From the NCBI GenBank assembly GCA_028564675.1, contig JAOVVO010000056.1, positions 124,001 to 188,000 of the forward strand: 64,000 nt of DNA. The letters run 5' to 3'. Positions within the stretch are counted from its first letter, which is position 1. Every line of letters begins with the position of its first letter. Below are positions 26,801 through 40,000 of this stretch, piece after piece. The translations under genes and the position numbers were made by a program. Source of the DNA: Onchocerca lupi. Its lineage: Eukaryota > Nematoda > Chromadorea > Rhabditida > Onchocercidae. Below the pieces are notes generated by a model. That model saw nothing but the letters and a program-made list of their open reading frames with translations, ran no database searches and was not told the origin of the DNA.

Positions 26801-29236
26801 TTAACAGACTGCTATCTAATGAAATGATTGAAAATAAATAATTTATAAATACAATTGTAAGAAGTTATAACATTCATTTCTTGCTGGCACAATATTTCAC
26901 TGCAAGTAGTAAAAGAATTTTAATTCATGGATCTTATACAGTGGACATCTTCGTAATCATACATATGTCTCTCTTTGCTATCTATTTGGTTAACAATTAA
27001 GAAGTACATTCGGAGATTCAGTCGTAGAACAAATATCAATAAAAAAGCTGGTTAGGATATTTTATTGATGTATATAGGATCGGGTCATTCACGAGTCATG
27101 AAACGACTTATGTAATCTCCAGTAATTGGCCAACTTCCCCATAAATTCCCTTCTAAATATAGCCTGATTTATGTAAAAGCAAATGTTGCAAAGAAGAGGC
27201 GGAAAAACGGGAAGAGGAAGGTAAAGAAATTCTCAAAGATCAGAAGTTAGCTTCAATAAATTATGAGGCATGTATCAGTCATGCATCAAGCATAATTTTA
27301 TTTCAGATTACAATAAGTTCCTTCAAACCACCTTAATGCTTAATATTGTATATTCCTCATTTTTGAATTTAGGCTTAAAATAAAGCTTGATAATTCTGGC
27401 CACTCTTTTCCCCATCTTCCATTCCTGCTCCTTTTCTCTTTATTTAGCAGGACCCAAATTCAGAACGGCCCCTTAAGCTTCCGACTTAATACTGCAAACA
27501 CAATTCGATGAGAAATAGCAAAAGTTCTTAAACAATTACTCAGCATTATCATTAGCAAAAAGAAAATGAAAAAAAACCATGATCATCATCATATAACAAT
27601 ACGAGGCAAAAAACACTCAAAATTTATTACGTTGCGTTAGTGCGGCACACAGTTCAAAACCGAGTTTAAGACCGATTAAGTACAGTAATAAATCTCAATC
27701 TTGGTCACTGAATATTCATGAATTTCATTAGCTAATTGCTCTTGTATTATGTTTGATTTTACTTCTGGTTTACTTGATAAGGTCCTTTTCAGTTTTAAAA
27801 CATAATCTTTCCATTCGTTTTCAGATAAACGATATTATTTTCTCTCTTATTTGGAATAGATATTACTTGCTTTCAATAAACAAGAACAAAAATATAAATA
27901 TAAACACAAACATCATTACAACTGCTTCTCACTATTTTTAGTATAAATGCCATAACTGTTCAAATCAAGAAGTATTTTCCTTCCACGAAATATTTGATAT
28001 GCTATGAATTCGATACAAAAGTGTTTCAACTAGACAGGTCATTTTATATTATAAGCCAATACTTTCTTCAATAGAATCAAAAAGAATTGATATTTCAAAG
28101 AAGCCCTTCCAATTTTTAAAAATCCTTCAGAAATTTACGGTTATTTTAACCCTTTTCACAGAGACAATAAAAAAGACTAATAAAAAAATCAATTTTGGAA
28201 AATGAACAAGGAATCAAAAAGGAATTACTATGAAAAAAATAAAGACATCTGCTGTAAAAAGCAACAATAATAAGAAACTAATGAAAATCAAAGAATAATG
28301 AATGGAGAACACCATATACAACATATATTAAAAAAAAAAAAAAAAGAAAAAAAAGAAGAAAACAATATAAACATTATGTTTGCACGTCACAGAAATAAAG
28401 AAGTATGACAAGATCACTATCCTACAACTCATATCAATGTTTGATGAAGAACACAGAGTATATTGTGTAGTAAATTTCACAGCATATTAATTTTTTCTTA
28501 TCTAGAAAAATAAATATAACATCGAAAGAGCCATCAATGAAAAAAAGAGATTCATGCGATGATATCAAAAATTTCTGATGTCAGCTGGAACAACTGTTCA
28601 AAATTAGAATTAAAAAATGATAAGAATAAATATAACTAATCTTTTTGGTAAAGTAAGTTGAGCACATATATGATAAATAAACATTTAGCAACAACATACC
28701 TCTTCATTTCATTCACCATTCAGTTTTATAGAAGTGCCTGAAAAACCAGTTTCAATAACCAAACTATCTACTAAAAAATTATTGTATATTGAATAGCTGG
28801 TGAATAAATCACAAGAATAACCAGAAACTTCGCACAGCCGACATATATTTGTTATATTAAATCATCCTTGGATTATGCTAACATTGTTTCAAAGGATATA
28901 TATAAACTAATCAGACTTACACAGGAATAAAATATAATTTCTTCCATATCTTCAAATAATGGATAATTGCGGTTTTTAAACGGTTTCAGCTTCTTAAATT
29001 GTAGCTATTCTGCTGACTGCCTTATCCATTACCTGGTAAACGTCCCAGCATCTTAAAAAGTATCTCAGGACATAATGAAATATAAAATTGATTTTCGCAC
29101 CTCAATCTAAAAACTCAGTAAACGGTGATCAACTTATGATGATGATGTTGTAATAGTGAAGTAAAACATGAAATTCGAAACATAACAAAAATTATTACTC
29201 GGAAGGAATAGAGGAAACGAATGAATAATAATAGCT
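23768..29236. other. Intergenic, very AT-rich
   Basis: Begins with the 3' UTR of the transporter, interrupted by an A32 run. ORFs such as 25521-25742 have no support. A minus-strand ATG exon at 24882-24829 has an ideal AAG|GTAAGT donor and a fitting TTTCAG acceptor at 24552 (stop ends at 24478), encoding 42 aa; it is probably chance. The region near 27190-27240 is purine-rich with a lysine/glutamate-rich frame but no splice support. Confidence 0.45.
23821..23852. repeat. A32 homopolymer
   Basis: Thirty-two consecutive A residues 54 bp after the stop of the transporter gene. It is either an intrinsic run or an assembly-sensitive site, and is flanked by non-repetitive sequence without target-site duplications. 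Confidence 0.9.
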
Positions 29237-32200
29237 CTACACTTCGGGTTTTGTATCAGGAAGTTCTGGATATATATCCAAATATGGGAAAGCTTTCTGG
29301 CATAGTTTCCGGGCAATCTCAGCCAAATCATATCCTGCTTTATAATACAAAGTTCTAGGTGCGTTGAACTTGAAACAATTGTTAAATAATCTTCGTAGAT
29401 CGGCAACGAATAGTCTTTCCTGTAAACAAAAATCATGAAACCATGTTTGATACCAAATTTTAAGCTAAAATACAGCATTATAATTTAATATAAAATGTTA
29501 AGACACTGCGAAAAACTCGCAATTATGTAACTGAAATATAATGAAAGACTTACATGCACATAGTACTTGGCCCTGCAGCGCTCATTCATCGTTTTCAAAT
29601 CAGTAGGAAATTTGATGTAACCATAGTATTCCGGGACTTCATCAGCATTTACTGGTTTTAGAAATGGCCAGGACGATTTGTCAACCCTCAGTTTATGAAG
29701 GATGCTTCGAATTTTGTGCTCAAGTTCTTCATGCGGCACGAACTCATCTTCACATTGTTCTAACCCAGGCAATTCGGTATATGGAACTAATGATCCTTCT
29801 AAAAATTATTTTCGAAAGTACAGAATTCGTATAGAATGTTGTGAAATATTTTGCAACCTTCTTTTCTCAAACTTCTGGAGATTATAACGCGCTGGATGGA
29901 GCTAAATGCTGACATTAATGACCACATTGTGTTAAAATCCAAATCATAATGATAACTAAAAAATTCATCATGATAATTTGTACTTTACTATTCTAAGAAA
30001 TAGTGCTTTGATAAGCATAAACTACAAAGACACAAAATACATGAAAATTAAACCATGCCACTGAAAGACGTTTTCAATTCCTGGACACTTTTTCTCTTCC
30101 TCGAAAAAACTTTCTTTCACAGCATTTCGATAAAGATCATAAAGGCGTCTAAAGCACACCGCAAAGTTTGTGTAAACTATCCTGAAAATTATGTATAACT
30201 ACATGATTTGTTATAAGGATCAACTTTTCTTTTTTTGATAATTGATTCAGTGAAATACATTAGTTTGAAACGTTGGTAAAACGGTTAATGCATACCATGG
30301 ATGTAACTGGCAGCCCATTAGCGTTGCCCCTTCGTAGTCTTTGATGTAACCATGATATTGTTTCTTATCCATTGTTATTTTTTCGGAAAAGCCCTGTTTT
30401 TTGAAGTAACCAACAGCAAATTCATCTGCATATGTCAAGAAGTGATATATATGACACGCCCCCACATGATAATCTTTTAAATGATTCATCAAACGAGTGC
30501 CATAACCTTTTACCTAAAAATTCTACTCCTTTATCACCGAAAAATTAACAAAAATATTACTTAACAACATTGAAATAACCTGTTCATTTGCAGTTACAGC
30601 ACAAAATACGATTTCGATAAACCCTTGTACTGGAAATTGCCTAAAGCAAATACCTCCGATCACGCCTCGCTCTGAAAATGAATCCAAATATCCAGAAATG
30701 TTTGTGGGAAAGCAATATCAAAATAAGAGTAGAAAAAATACAATACTCAATGTATTCTTGATATAAAAACTGTTAATAATATGACAGGCAACCTTTTTTG
30801 ACGATGACCAAATTTTTGTGACGATTATCGAAAACAAGCCTCGTGATATACTCTTTAGGCATGCGAGGCAATTGTGTGCTGAACAAACACTGAAGCTGCA
30901 ACAACCATGTCAACTTTTGACGGCTCTGATCAGCGTCAAAATTATTTGAAATTACATGGAAAGAAATGATACCATTACATTCCTGAAATTAGATATTCCA
31001 ATCCAAGTGTCAATACTCAAATAATCCTCAATCTCCAATAAAATGACAAGTTTTACAAATCATATATGATAAAAAATTAACATTTCTGCTGAAGTTTAGA
31101 GGGAAGTTAAAGGCCTAACAAAAAGAAAAAAAAGATTAGTGGCAGAACGAAAAATAAATCCAACATTACTTCCAGTCGCGATACTTCACTCCTAGCAACG
31201 TCTACTTCAAAAGCATCCATTTTATGCACCAGAGGTTTCGACATTTTATATGTTAATTCCATGCGAGCAATGAACCGCACCATTAACGACTCATCAATCT
31301 CAGGTTTCAATTCAAGATGCATGCTTGAATTTGATTGTTCAGATACTAAAATAACCAAAAGAGAAATCAAATATGAGAGCAATATAGGATTCACATGAAA
31401 TTTAACTAATTTTGAAAATATGTCGGTAATGTTCTACCAACATCTGTTTTATTAATATAATTCCATAAAAAAATCAACATTAAAGTTAAAATGAAAGTTG
31501 TGCTAAAAAAAAAGAAAAAAAAACCTCGAATGGGAAGATCTGTTTCAAAGAAATTTGTGGTTATGTGTGCATGAGGCTCGGTGGCCCAAACGGAATATCC
31601 TCGTTTGAAAGTAGGACAAGGAACTTCGTCCGGAAAAGTAAATAATACCGATGGGTCCATCAAAGAATCACAACAATTTAAATTTTTTCCTAACTCGGAT
31701 GCAAAATCAATTAGTTTTCCAATGACCTGTAAAAGGCATTGATTAAAAGTATTGATTAACGACTAGTAAAAAAAAACCAACAATATGTTAACTGCAAGGT
31801 CTATGAAGCTTTTTGCCTTTCGATTAAGCGATACAAAATTCGTTAAAACAAACCTGATCATTCACAAAACTAATACGCTCTTTCACATCAATCATGAAAA
31901 ATGGAAGTAAAATTGTTAAAAATTTGCGACCAAATATCTTAATAACATAGTATGGTCGAAGTGACTCATGCTTTTTGGGTAAGGAACAAAATCGCAACCA
32001 TCTTGCATAAATGATACGATAAGATAACAAATTCGAGCACGATGCTAAAAAAAAAAAAATTTTTACGGATTAATCAACAACAATTTGAGCAATTTTTCAA
32101 TATCGAACATATTTGAGTGCAGAGAGGAAAATGAGTTGTTTTTTCTGCTGACATATCTTCCTGATTCTCATTAACATGATATCGAAATGAACTACAACAA

Positions 32201-33571
32201 GTTCAAAAGAAGTATAAGTGCTCTTAACAGTTTTTTGAAAATTAGGTGTTTTTTCTTACATTTTTCCTGCATTACTCTTGGAGGCGGTATGTTCCAGTCA
32301 TTTATTGAACGTAAAAAAGTTGATGCTGTTTCTACAGTACTTTCTAGTTCCCTGAAATTTGCTTTATGTTAACTTCATGAAAAAATATGTTGAAATTGTT
32401 ACAAAAAAGTAGATAAAAACATAAGTAAACTCCTCAAAAGGATTAGTTCTAAAATTTTTTACAATAGATAGCATTTTATGTTTACCTCCTGTAGGGACCT
32501 GATAAACCGAAACTAGTATTAAAAAAAAAAAAAGAAAAAAACAGTACAGAAGAAAAAAGCGACAGCAATTAAAGCAAGCTGTTCTCCTAGACCCCTTGAT
32601 ACAAAATTTTTTTTGGGGTAAGACCTAACAGACAAGCTACAATATTACTTTTGTTCCTCTCCACTTTTTTTGACAACGAAATTCAAAACAATGTCTTCAA
32701 TTGATATAGGTTCAAATGGTGGAAAGCCAAATGAACATGTAATTAAATCTTCACAATTGCCATTGCTGATCACTTTCGTCAAAGCTCTCTGAGTTTGCTG
32801 AACAATCTGCAAATATTAACATTTTCATTAAATAATCAGCAAATTTTGCTTAGCAAATAGTCTTTACGCTTCCCTGAGCTAAATAAATCACTGCAAGAAC
32901 TCTTGATAATTTGGACCATTTCAATCATTGAAGAAATAATAAAATCATTAAGACATTTTAAATTTATTCTACATGCCTGAAGAATTTCAGAAGACTCATC
33001 TCCGATAAGCCTTCCCTGCATTTTCTCTGCATCTGACATCATCAACAATAACTTTCTAATATCATCGTTTTTCTTTTCTCGCAACTTGTCTAAATGTCTT
33101 CCTGTAAAGTACAGTAAGTGATATCAGGCAGAAGTTGACGAAAAAAAAGTTTCGTAAGAGATTGCCCATGTTCTGCAGTATCCTAGATATTTCGTTAATT
33201 CGTCTCCCAATGAAAATGTGACTGCATGTCGGTGCATCAATATGGTGGCTTCACCATGCCATCCGTCTATTCACTCCATTAATTTCATGTTATAAAAAGT
33301 TAAGATTAGAAACTGTGTAAGTCAGTAAGTCGGCATTTTGTCCTTTACTTATTATTTAAAAAAGTGTAAACAAACCAAGAGAATGTTTGCATGTTTCACA
33401 AGGTGTTGAAAAGAGTACATCATCAAGAAAAGCATTAGTTATCACGTATGGATTCTCACTATTACACATTAATTTCCAACCACGACAGTGACACAGAGAG
33501 CATTTTGTGTGCATCGCTAGTTTTTTCCAACTTTTTTCATCTAACAGTTCGCCTTCCGGCAATAATTTCAT
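29237..33571 (-). CDS. pcaf-1: Histone acetyltransferase PCAF/GCN5 (KAT2)
   Basis: Thirteen exons on the minus strand: 33571-33376, 33101-32917, 32806-32649, 32351-32260, 32044-31854, 31726-31525, 31345-31170, 30982-30793, 30671-30580, 30513-30296, 30181-30054, 29798-29554, 29419-29237. They total 2256 nt, or 751 aa. The N-terminal PCAF_N domain starts with the Cys/His cluster CSLCHCRGWK. The GNAT domain has catalytic Glu483 in FIEIVFCAVTANEQ and the acetyl-CoA loop QVKGYGT. The C-terminal bromodomain has WPF (653-655) and the acetyl-lysine Asn710 in FKFNAP. It acetylates histone H3 lysines in SAGA/ATAC-type complexes. The ATG lies four bases after TTTTCTAG, a likely trans-splice site. The donor after 32917 (GTCCAA) is weak and chosen by phase. 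Confidence 0.93.
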
Positions 33572-34048
33572 GTCGCTAGAAAATATCACGATTAAGGTTC
33601 AAATATGGCAGAATAAGACAAACAAATTCGAAAATGAACAGCCATTCGTCCGACCTGAAATCTCAGTCAGACGTTCGACCTGGAATTCCAGTCAAACGAT
33701 TCAAAATGTACCATCATCTCATTCTCTCTGCACATCGCATGCTTTATCACATACAGAACAAAGCCAACGGTCGCTACAAGACAATCCAACTAATCACAAT
33801 CGGTGACTTAATTAATAAAAACAATTCTGCTGCAACTGTCATATAGATCTTCAAAAGAGTTCCTTTATATTGTGAGTTCTGCGATGAATGAGATTCATAT
33901 ATCAGCGGAAATTAAAGTGGACTGGGAGATTTTCTGTAGTTTAAACGCATTTGTGAATCTCGATCTGATCGATGATTTTTAGGGAGTTAGAATTAAGGAA
34001 TTTCTGAAATGTTAATTCCAATTTTACAGGCGTATATTACAGGTGCGG
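33572..34048. promoter_or_regulatory. Shared promoter between PCAF and RAD54L2-like genes
   Basis: A 477-bp gap separates two divergent start codons. Each start is preceded by a trans-splice-like acceptor: TTTTCTAG on the minus side, and TTTTACAG at about 34029 and ATTACAG at 34042 on the plus side. The gap holds an imperfect 25-bp tandem repeat. Overlapping ORFs here show no coding support. Confidence 0.6.
33651..33700. repeat. Imperfect 25-bp tandem repeat in divergent promoter
   Basis: Units 33651-33675 and 33676-33700 both begin CGACCTG and share CAGTCA; they match at 20 of 25 positions by eye. The location suggests a duplicated regulatory element. Confidence 0.7.
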
Positions 34049-37000
34049 ATGGAAGAAAATGGAATGAAAACGAAGCTTGAAGTAGAATTGATCAAAGATG
34101 AGAATCCAGTGGAGTCACTGACTAAAAATAATAGTGCCGATGATCTTATTTCCCTAACTTTACCTACTCAGACACGTTCGAACAAAAGAAAGCATATCAG
34201 GTTTCCATTCGTCTGTTAATTTTGTCAGAATTCGTTCCACAATTTTTATAATTTAAATAATTGATACGTTCGAAATAACTGTTATAATTATTATATGAGC
34301 AATTTTTAAACGTTTGAACATTATATTGCCTTCAGAAATGGAAAATTACACTTTGTTTGCATTACATTTTAGGACAGATTTTGATGAAATAAAAGTATCA
34401 TCCGATGCAGCTGAAGCTCAGAGAAGAGAAAGAGAACGGCTGGAACGTCTGTCTAAAATATATGAATCGGAAGTCGGTAACTTGGTAGAAACAGAGTGCA
34501 AAGAAGGATTGAATGCCGTTGGGCATTCATATATGAAATTGGAGCCTGTATCAAAGTGTCTAAAAGCATCGTCTTTGACTGATGTGAAACCCTCAACGTC
34601 TTTTATGAATGATGATGTAATAGAATTAAGTAGTGATGAGGATTCCGATGTCGACTGTCATCCACTTGGTTTGTCTGGAAATTTCGTAGTTTTTTTTTCT
34701 TTTTTTTTTTTTTTTGTAGTAAAATCTGCATGTGCATTTTTTATTGATTCAAATTTGCATATCAGAAATTAACACCATTTGATTTTCTCTCACAGTGCAT
34801 TATTCTGCAAGTCATAAATGATGTCGAACGGTTCTTATAAGAATCGAAGTTTTAGTGATTTCCATCCTTATTTATATGATGGAACTTCAGAAGAAAGTGG
34901 AGGTAACTGTTTCGAAGCAATGATCCTCGAAAATTTTGCTCTAAACTCGAATTGTTACATGCTAGGTTTTCCTATCTTTTTTTAAACATTTTGCCGCTAA
35001 AGTTTTCTCAAGTAGAAATTTTCTAGGTCTAATTCAACCATTACCATTACGCCGACGATCACCATTATACAGGGTATATTCGTATATTCTCCTGACCGTT
35101 TTTTCTTTTTCTATTTTTTTTTCAAATTTTTATGTAGCGTTTTGGAAAGATTTTTTATCGAAAAAATGCAGGTATTGCATGAAGACATGACCGATGAATT
35201 GCATCGTGTTGAACGTGAAAGACTATGTAAAAAACTGTTTACGGAGGAGGAACTTGAAAGTAAGAAGTTAATGGGAGGCCGATTGCTTGTGAATCCCGGA
35301 AAGGCATCTGATGAACCCGATGTCTATGTCCCTTTTCATCTCAATGATGTTCTTCAGCCGCATCAGCTGGGTGGCATACGGTTCATGTTAGTTTTTTATT
35401 TCTTTATTTGACTAGAGCTTCTTGTGCGCATTTTATTATAGAGATGGATTTTATTCCCAACTTCTAATAGTTACAAAGGAAAAGGTAAAAAATTGTTTTG
35501 TTAAAAAAACTGAATAAAACTATAAATCAAAAATTTTGATTCAGCTTGATAGATCTGTCTTTCCTATGTTCGTTTATACATTTCAAACCGTGAACTACAG
35601 GTACGGCAATATCATCGAAAGTGTGAGAGATTATGGGAAATCTCCTGGTTTTGGATGTATTTTGGCACATGCAATGGGATTAGGAAAAACGATTCAGGTA
35701 ATTATTTTGACTTGAAGAATTGCAAATTTTGAGGAATAATAAAGCAAGCAGAAAATTTCTTTCAGATAATTGCATTTATGGACATTTTTGTTCGCACGAC
35801 AAATGCAAAAAAAATGTTGATCATTGTGCCGGTAAATACGATACAGAATTGGTACTCCGAATTTGAAAAATGGTTGCCTGAGTGAGTTCTTTTCATTGCT
35901 TTCTCATGAAATTATTCTATTTCTTATTGACCTTCTTCTATCTTTTTCGATAATCCCTTTTTTCTTTTTTAAGTGACTTAAAATTCCATATTTATTTGTT
36001 GCTACTGTCCTGTTTCTTTTTTTTACTTTTCATTTAGTTTCTATTCTTTTATTTTTTAGTTAGGGATTAATAAATCGTGGCATTGTTATCATTTTATTCT
36101 ATTTTTTCATCACTTCCGAAGGCCGAAATCTGTGTTGAGTTGTAAGTTGCATCGATGACTAATTTTTTGTTGTTATTTATTGTAAAACATTGATATAGAT
36201 ATTGGTATAGAAATCGGCTGTTTGAATTGACCTGTGGTCAGAAGTAAGAAATAATCGGCTACAAATTAAGTGATGTTTAGTAATTCCTTATTTGCTATAA
36301 CGAACGATGAATAATGATATTTAGTGAATAAGAAAAGCTGTAGAAGCTATATATGAACATCATCATAATGGTAAAATTTATTTATTTTGCTGGTTATCTT
36401 TTGAACTCATTGTTTTTTAATTTGTTCAAGTAAATCTTGTATAAAATTTTTTTTCCAGCAGAGTCACTGAAGCAGGAGAAAACATACGTCCATTCATAGT
36501 TTGGCTTCTTGGTGATGCAGTAAAAACAAATGGACAACGCGCAGAATTAATACGTTTGTTTTTAAATATTTTAAGCGATGTCGAATCGGTGTTAAAGGAT
36601 GTAGGGCAGTTTTGTTGTATTGAAATCTGTTATGATATAAAAATTAGTTTTCGGTTATGAAATGTTGAAGAAAACATCAGCGACACAGTAGCTGGTAAAG
36701 AGTAAATCTGTGAAGAAATATGGAAGTGCTGCAAAGTAACTACTTGGGAAGTGGAAGTATTTAGTGTGGTATGAGTTTTTTCTTTTTTTAGCTTGTAAAA
36801 ATTAAAAGGTTGTAGTGCTGGCAGTGCTGATTTCATGATTTTTTTTTTTTTTTCTTTTTTTTTCGTGGGGAAGGTGAGAGCTATGTACGGATTTCTATGA
36901 ATTCTAGTGATATTCAGAAAAATGGCACACAAAAGGAGGAGTTCTATTAATTGGTTATGACATGTTTCGTTTACTGGTACAAATAAAACCGAAAAAAAGA

Positions 37001-40000
37001 ATCCCTGCAAAATCCAATAAAAAAATGGAGGAAATAGTTGATTTGGAAAAGGAAGAATTGGATGCAATAGCTCTATGTGGTAGGCGTTTATTGCTTATAA
37101 GGTTTTTTCTGGAATATTATTTATAATTAATGATGAGCTGCCAGCTAGTTTACTTTGCAGCGGCTCGAGAAGCTTTATTGGATCCTGGTCCTGATTTGGT
37201 CGTGTGTGACGAGGGTCATCGTATAAAAAATGAAAGGACGGGCATAGCAGCAGCTTTAAGTGCTATAAAGACAAGGTAGTCTATGAAAGATTTGCGAAAG
37301 GTGATAAAGAACATACCACTAAGCGAGATCAAGATTAATAGTTTCAGCGCTTCTTCTCTTAAAAATAAGAAAATGAAGTATTTGGCAAAAATGATTTAGG
37401 TCATTAAAGTTTCTTCCGTATTTGAACTTCTTTCTCAAAAAAAGTTTCGGTTTGGAAAATTGCCGTACAGATTATTAGCATACAAATACATTATACAATT
37501 CATTTCCTGATGATGTCAAAATCCATACACACCATGTGCAGAAATCTCCCAAATAAGAATTGATCATCAAATGATCCTATATAACACATTGGCTAACAGA
37601 GTTTTCATGAATACTAGAGTTATCAAATGTTTCTTGTGAGCCTAATTCTCTATCCTCTTTTCAGATTGATATGAAACATTTTTTCAGGCGTCGGATTGTG
37701 TTAACGGGTTATCCCTTGCAGAATAATTTGATGGAATATTATTGTATGGTGGATTTTGTAAGACCTCATTATTTGGGTTCGAAGAAAGAGTTCAGCGTTA
37801 TGTTTGAAAAGCCAATAAAGAATGGACTCTGTATTGACTCTACACCATCAGATCTCAAAATCGCTCGTCAACGAACTCATATCCTGGTTGAATTATTGAA
37901 AGGATTTGTACAACGGTATCAGTTCAAATTTTTGTTCTTTTCATTCTTATAAATGCGTCTGTTTTACAATATGCAGAGGAAAAACACAAAATTTCAGGCG
38001 AACACATCATTTGTTGAAAAATATACTCCCTCCGAGTTACGAATTCGTTGTATTACTCCGGAAAAGTCCAATACAGAGAATGCTATACCGAGCATTCTTG
38101 CAGTATGCACAGAATGAAATTAGCATTAGCGGAACTGCGGTCTTCAATCCACTTAAGGCATTCGCTGTTTGTTCAAAGGTTTATTTGCTTCATTTGTATT
38201 TATATTTTATAGTTTTCTTATTTCTGAAATATACCGTATTTTCTGAAAATTTCATGCACCACGTAAAGTTTCAAGAAGATTAATTGCATAATATTACTTT
38301 CATTAAAGTTCATTAAAGATTTGGAATCATCCAGACATTTTGTATGAAGTTTTTCAAAAAAGGAAAACTGAATGTGAAAGTGAAATCAATGAAAGAAATT
38401 CGCAACTCGCAGCAACAGAAGCAGTTACAGATGATATAACGGGTAAGGCGTGTTTTACTGGCAAGTATTTGTAATTAGACTAAATCCTTTGATGTTCATT
38501 GTTAGATAAATCCAAAAATACTTCAGATTCAGCTTTATCGCTTGCTTTAATTGATTCGTCAACGTTGCCTACTGTATTAAACGACCCAACAACATTACAG
38601 TCTTCGCTAGATAGCTTCAACTATGACAATAAATCTTTTTTTGACGAAAAATTCTCTGCTGATGATTTGGATACAATTTTGCAAGACACTGGGGGTGTAT
38701 GTCCAGCAACGGACTATACATCTCAAATAGCGCCATGTATGTTATCACCGATTGGTTCCTAAGCTAAAATTTTATGTTTGTCTATGTTGGAAAAAATTTT
38801 GACATTATATATATAATTCTGTTCAGTACTTATCGTTTCTGGCTTCTTGCTGCTGAGATATGTGAATTTTTTAAGCTTTTTCTGCGAATGACAATGCGAT
38901 TGTGGATCACTCCGTTACGAATGGAATTTCTAATAAAATGGGCGTTCGTTCGAAACACACTACTATCACTAATGCTTTACTTGAGGAACTTAATCTTGAC
39001 AGGGAAATTAAATACGACTGGGTAATCTTAGATTGCTTTGGGTGTGTGTAAAGTCTAAATTTGTGAAGATAGTAGTATTGGAATCTTTAAGTTCATTAAA
39101 TTTGACAGTTTGCGTAAGGATAATCTTTTTTGTAATTCTTTATTATTCAAATCATAAATATATCGTTTTAGGCTACATTTGCTCTTCACGGATATAAACC
39201 TGGTGTTTTGGAAAATGGTTATAAAATGGTAGTATCATTAGCTCTCATTGAGCAGGCCGTGATGAGTGGTGAAAAGGTGTTACTCTTCAGGTATTTTTAG
39301 AATTTCATCAAACAAAATTTTTTTTAGCAAGATTGAACCTTTTTTTGTTTTCTGCTAAAAGATTTTCCTTAATTATTTAGCAGCAAACTTGACTGCTTGT
39401 TATATGTTTCATTCCTACGATTTTAGTCAGAGTCTGCTTACTCTCAACCAGATTGAACGATTTCTTGAAACATCGAGCTGTGTAACTGTTGATGCTAAAA
39501 AACTTCGCTGGAAAAGGAACACCAATTACTATCGTTAGTTTCTGCGTTACTAAAAGTCGAAATTTTGATGATTAGATGCACCTTATTCATAATATTTGAG
39601 AAACACAGTTTTCCGGTGAAATGTTTAAACCGTTGAAAAGATATAATTTCAGGTTTTGATGGGTCAACTACAGCCACAGAAAGAGAAAAACTGATAACTC
39701 GCTTCAATCAAGATTCTAATATCTTCCTCTTTCTCATATCAACTCGGGCTGGCTCACTTGGAATAAATCTTGTGAGTCTTCATAATTATTTTTTTCAGGA
39801 GCTTCAGTCTTTTAATGTTAAAAGTCTACAGTCTATGTCTCAAATGAGAATGATTCTAATATCGTATGAAATGTATCTTTGTAATTATTCTTTTCATTTG
39901 TTTGCTCTAAAAACGTGGTTTTTTAAAGGTTTCTGCAAGTCGTGTTATTATTTTTGATGTTTCTTGGAATCCTTGTCACGATGCGCAAGCCGTTTGTCGC

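Noticed and set aside
36630..37067. 145-codon minus-strand ORF, the longest unassigned frame listed by length
   Set aside because: It lies opposite an intron and the KWHTKGGVLLIGYDMFRLL exon of the SNF2 gene and has low-complexity composition; it is an antisense shadow.
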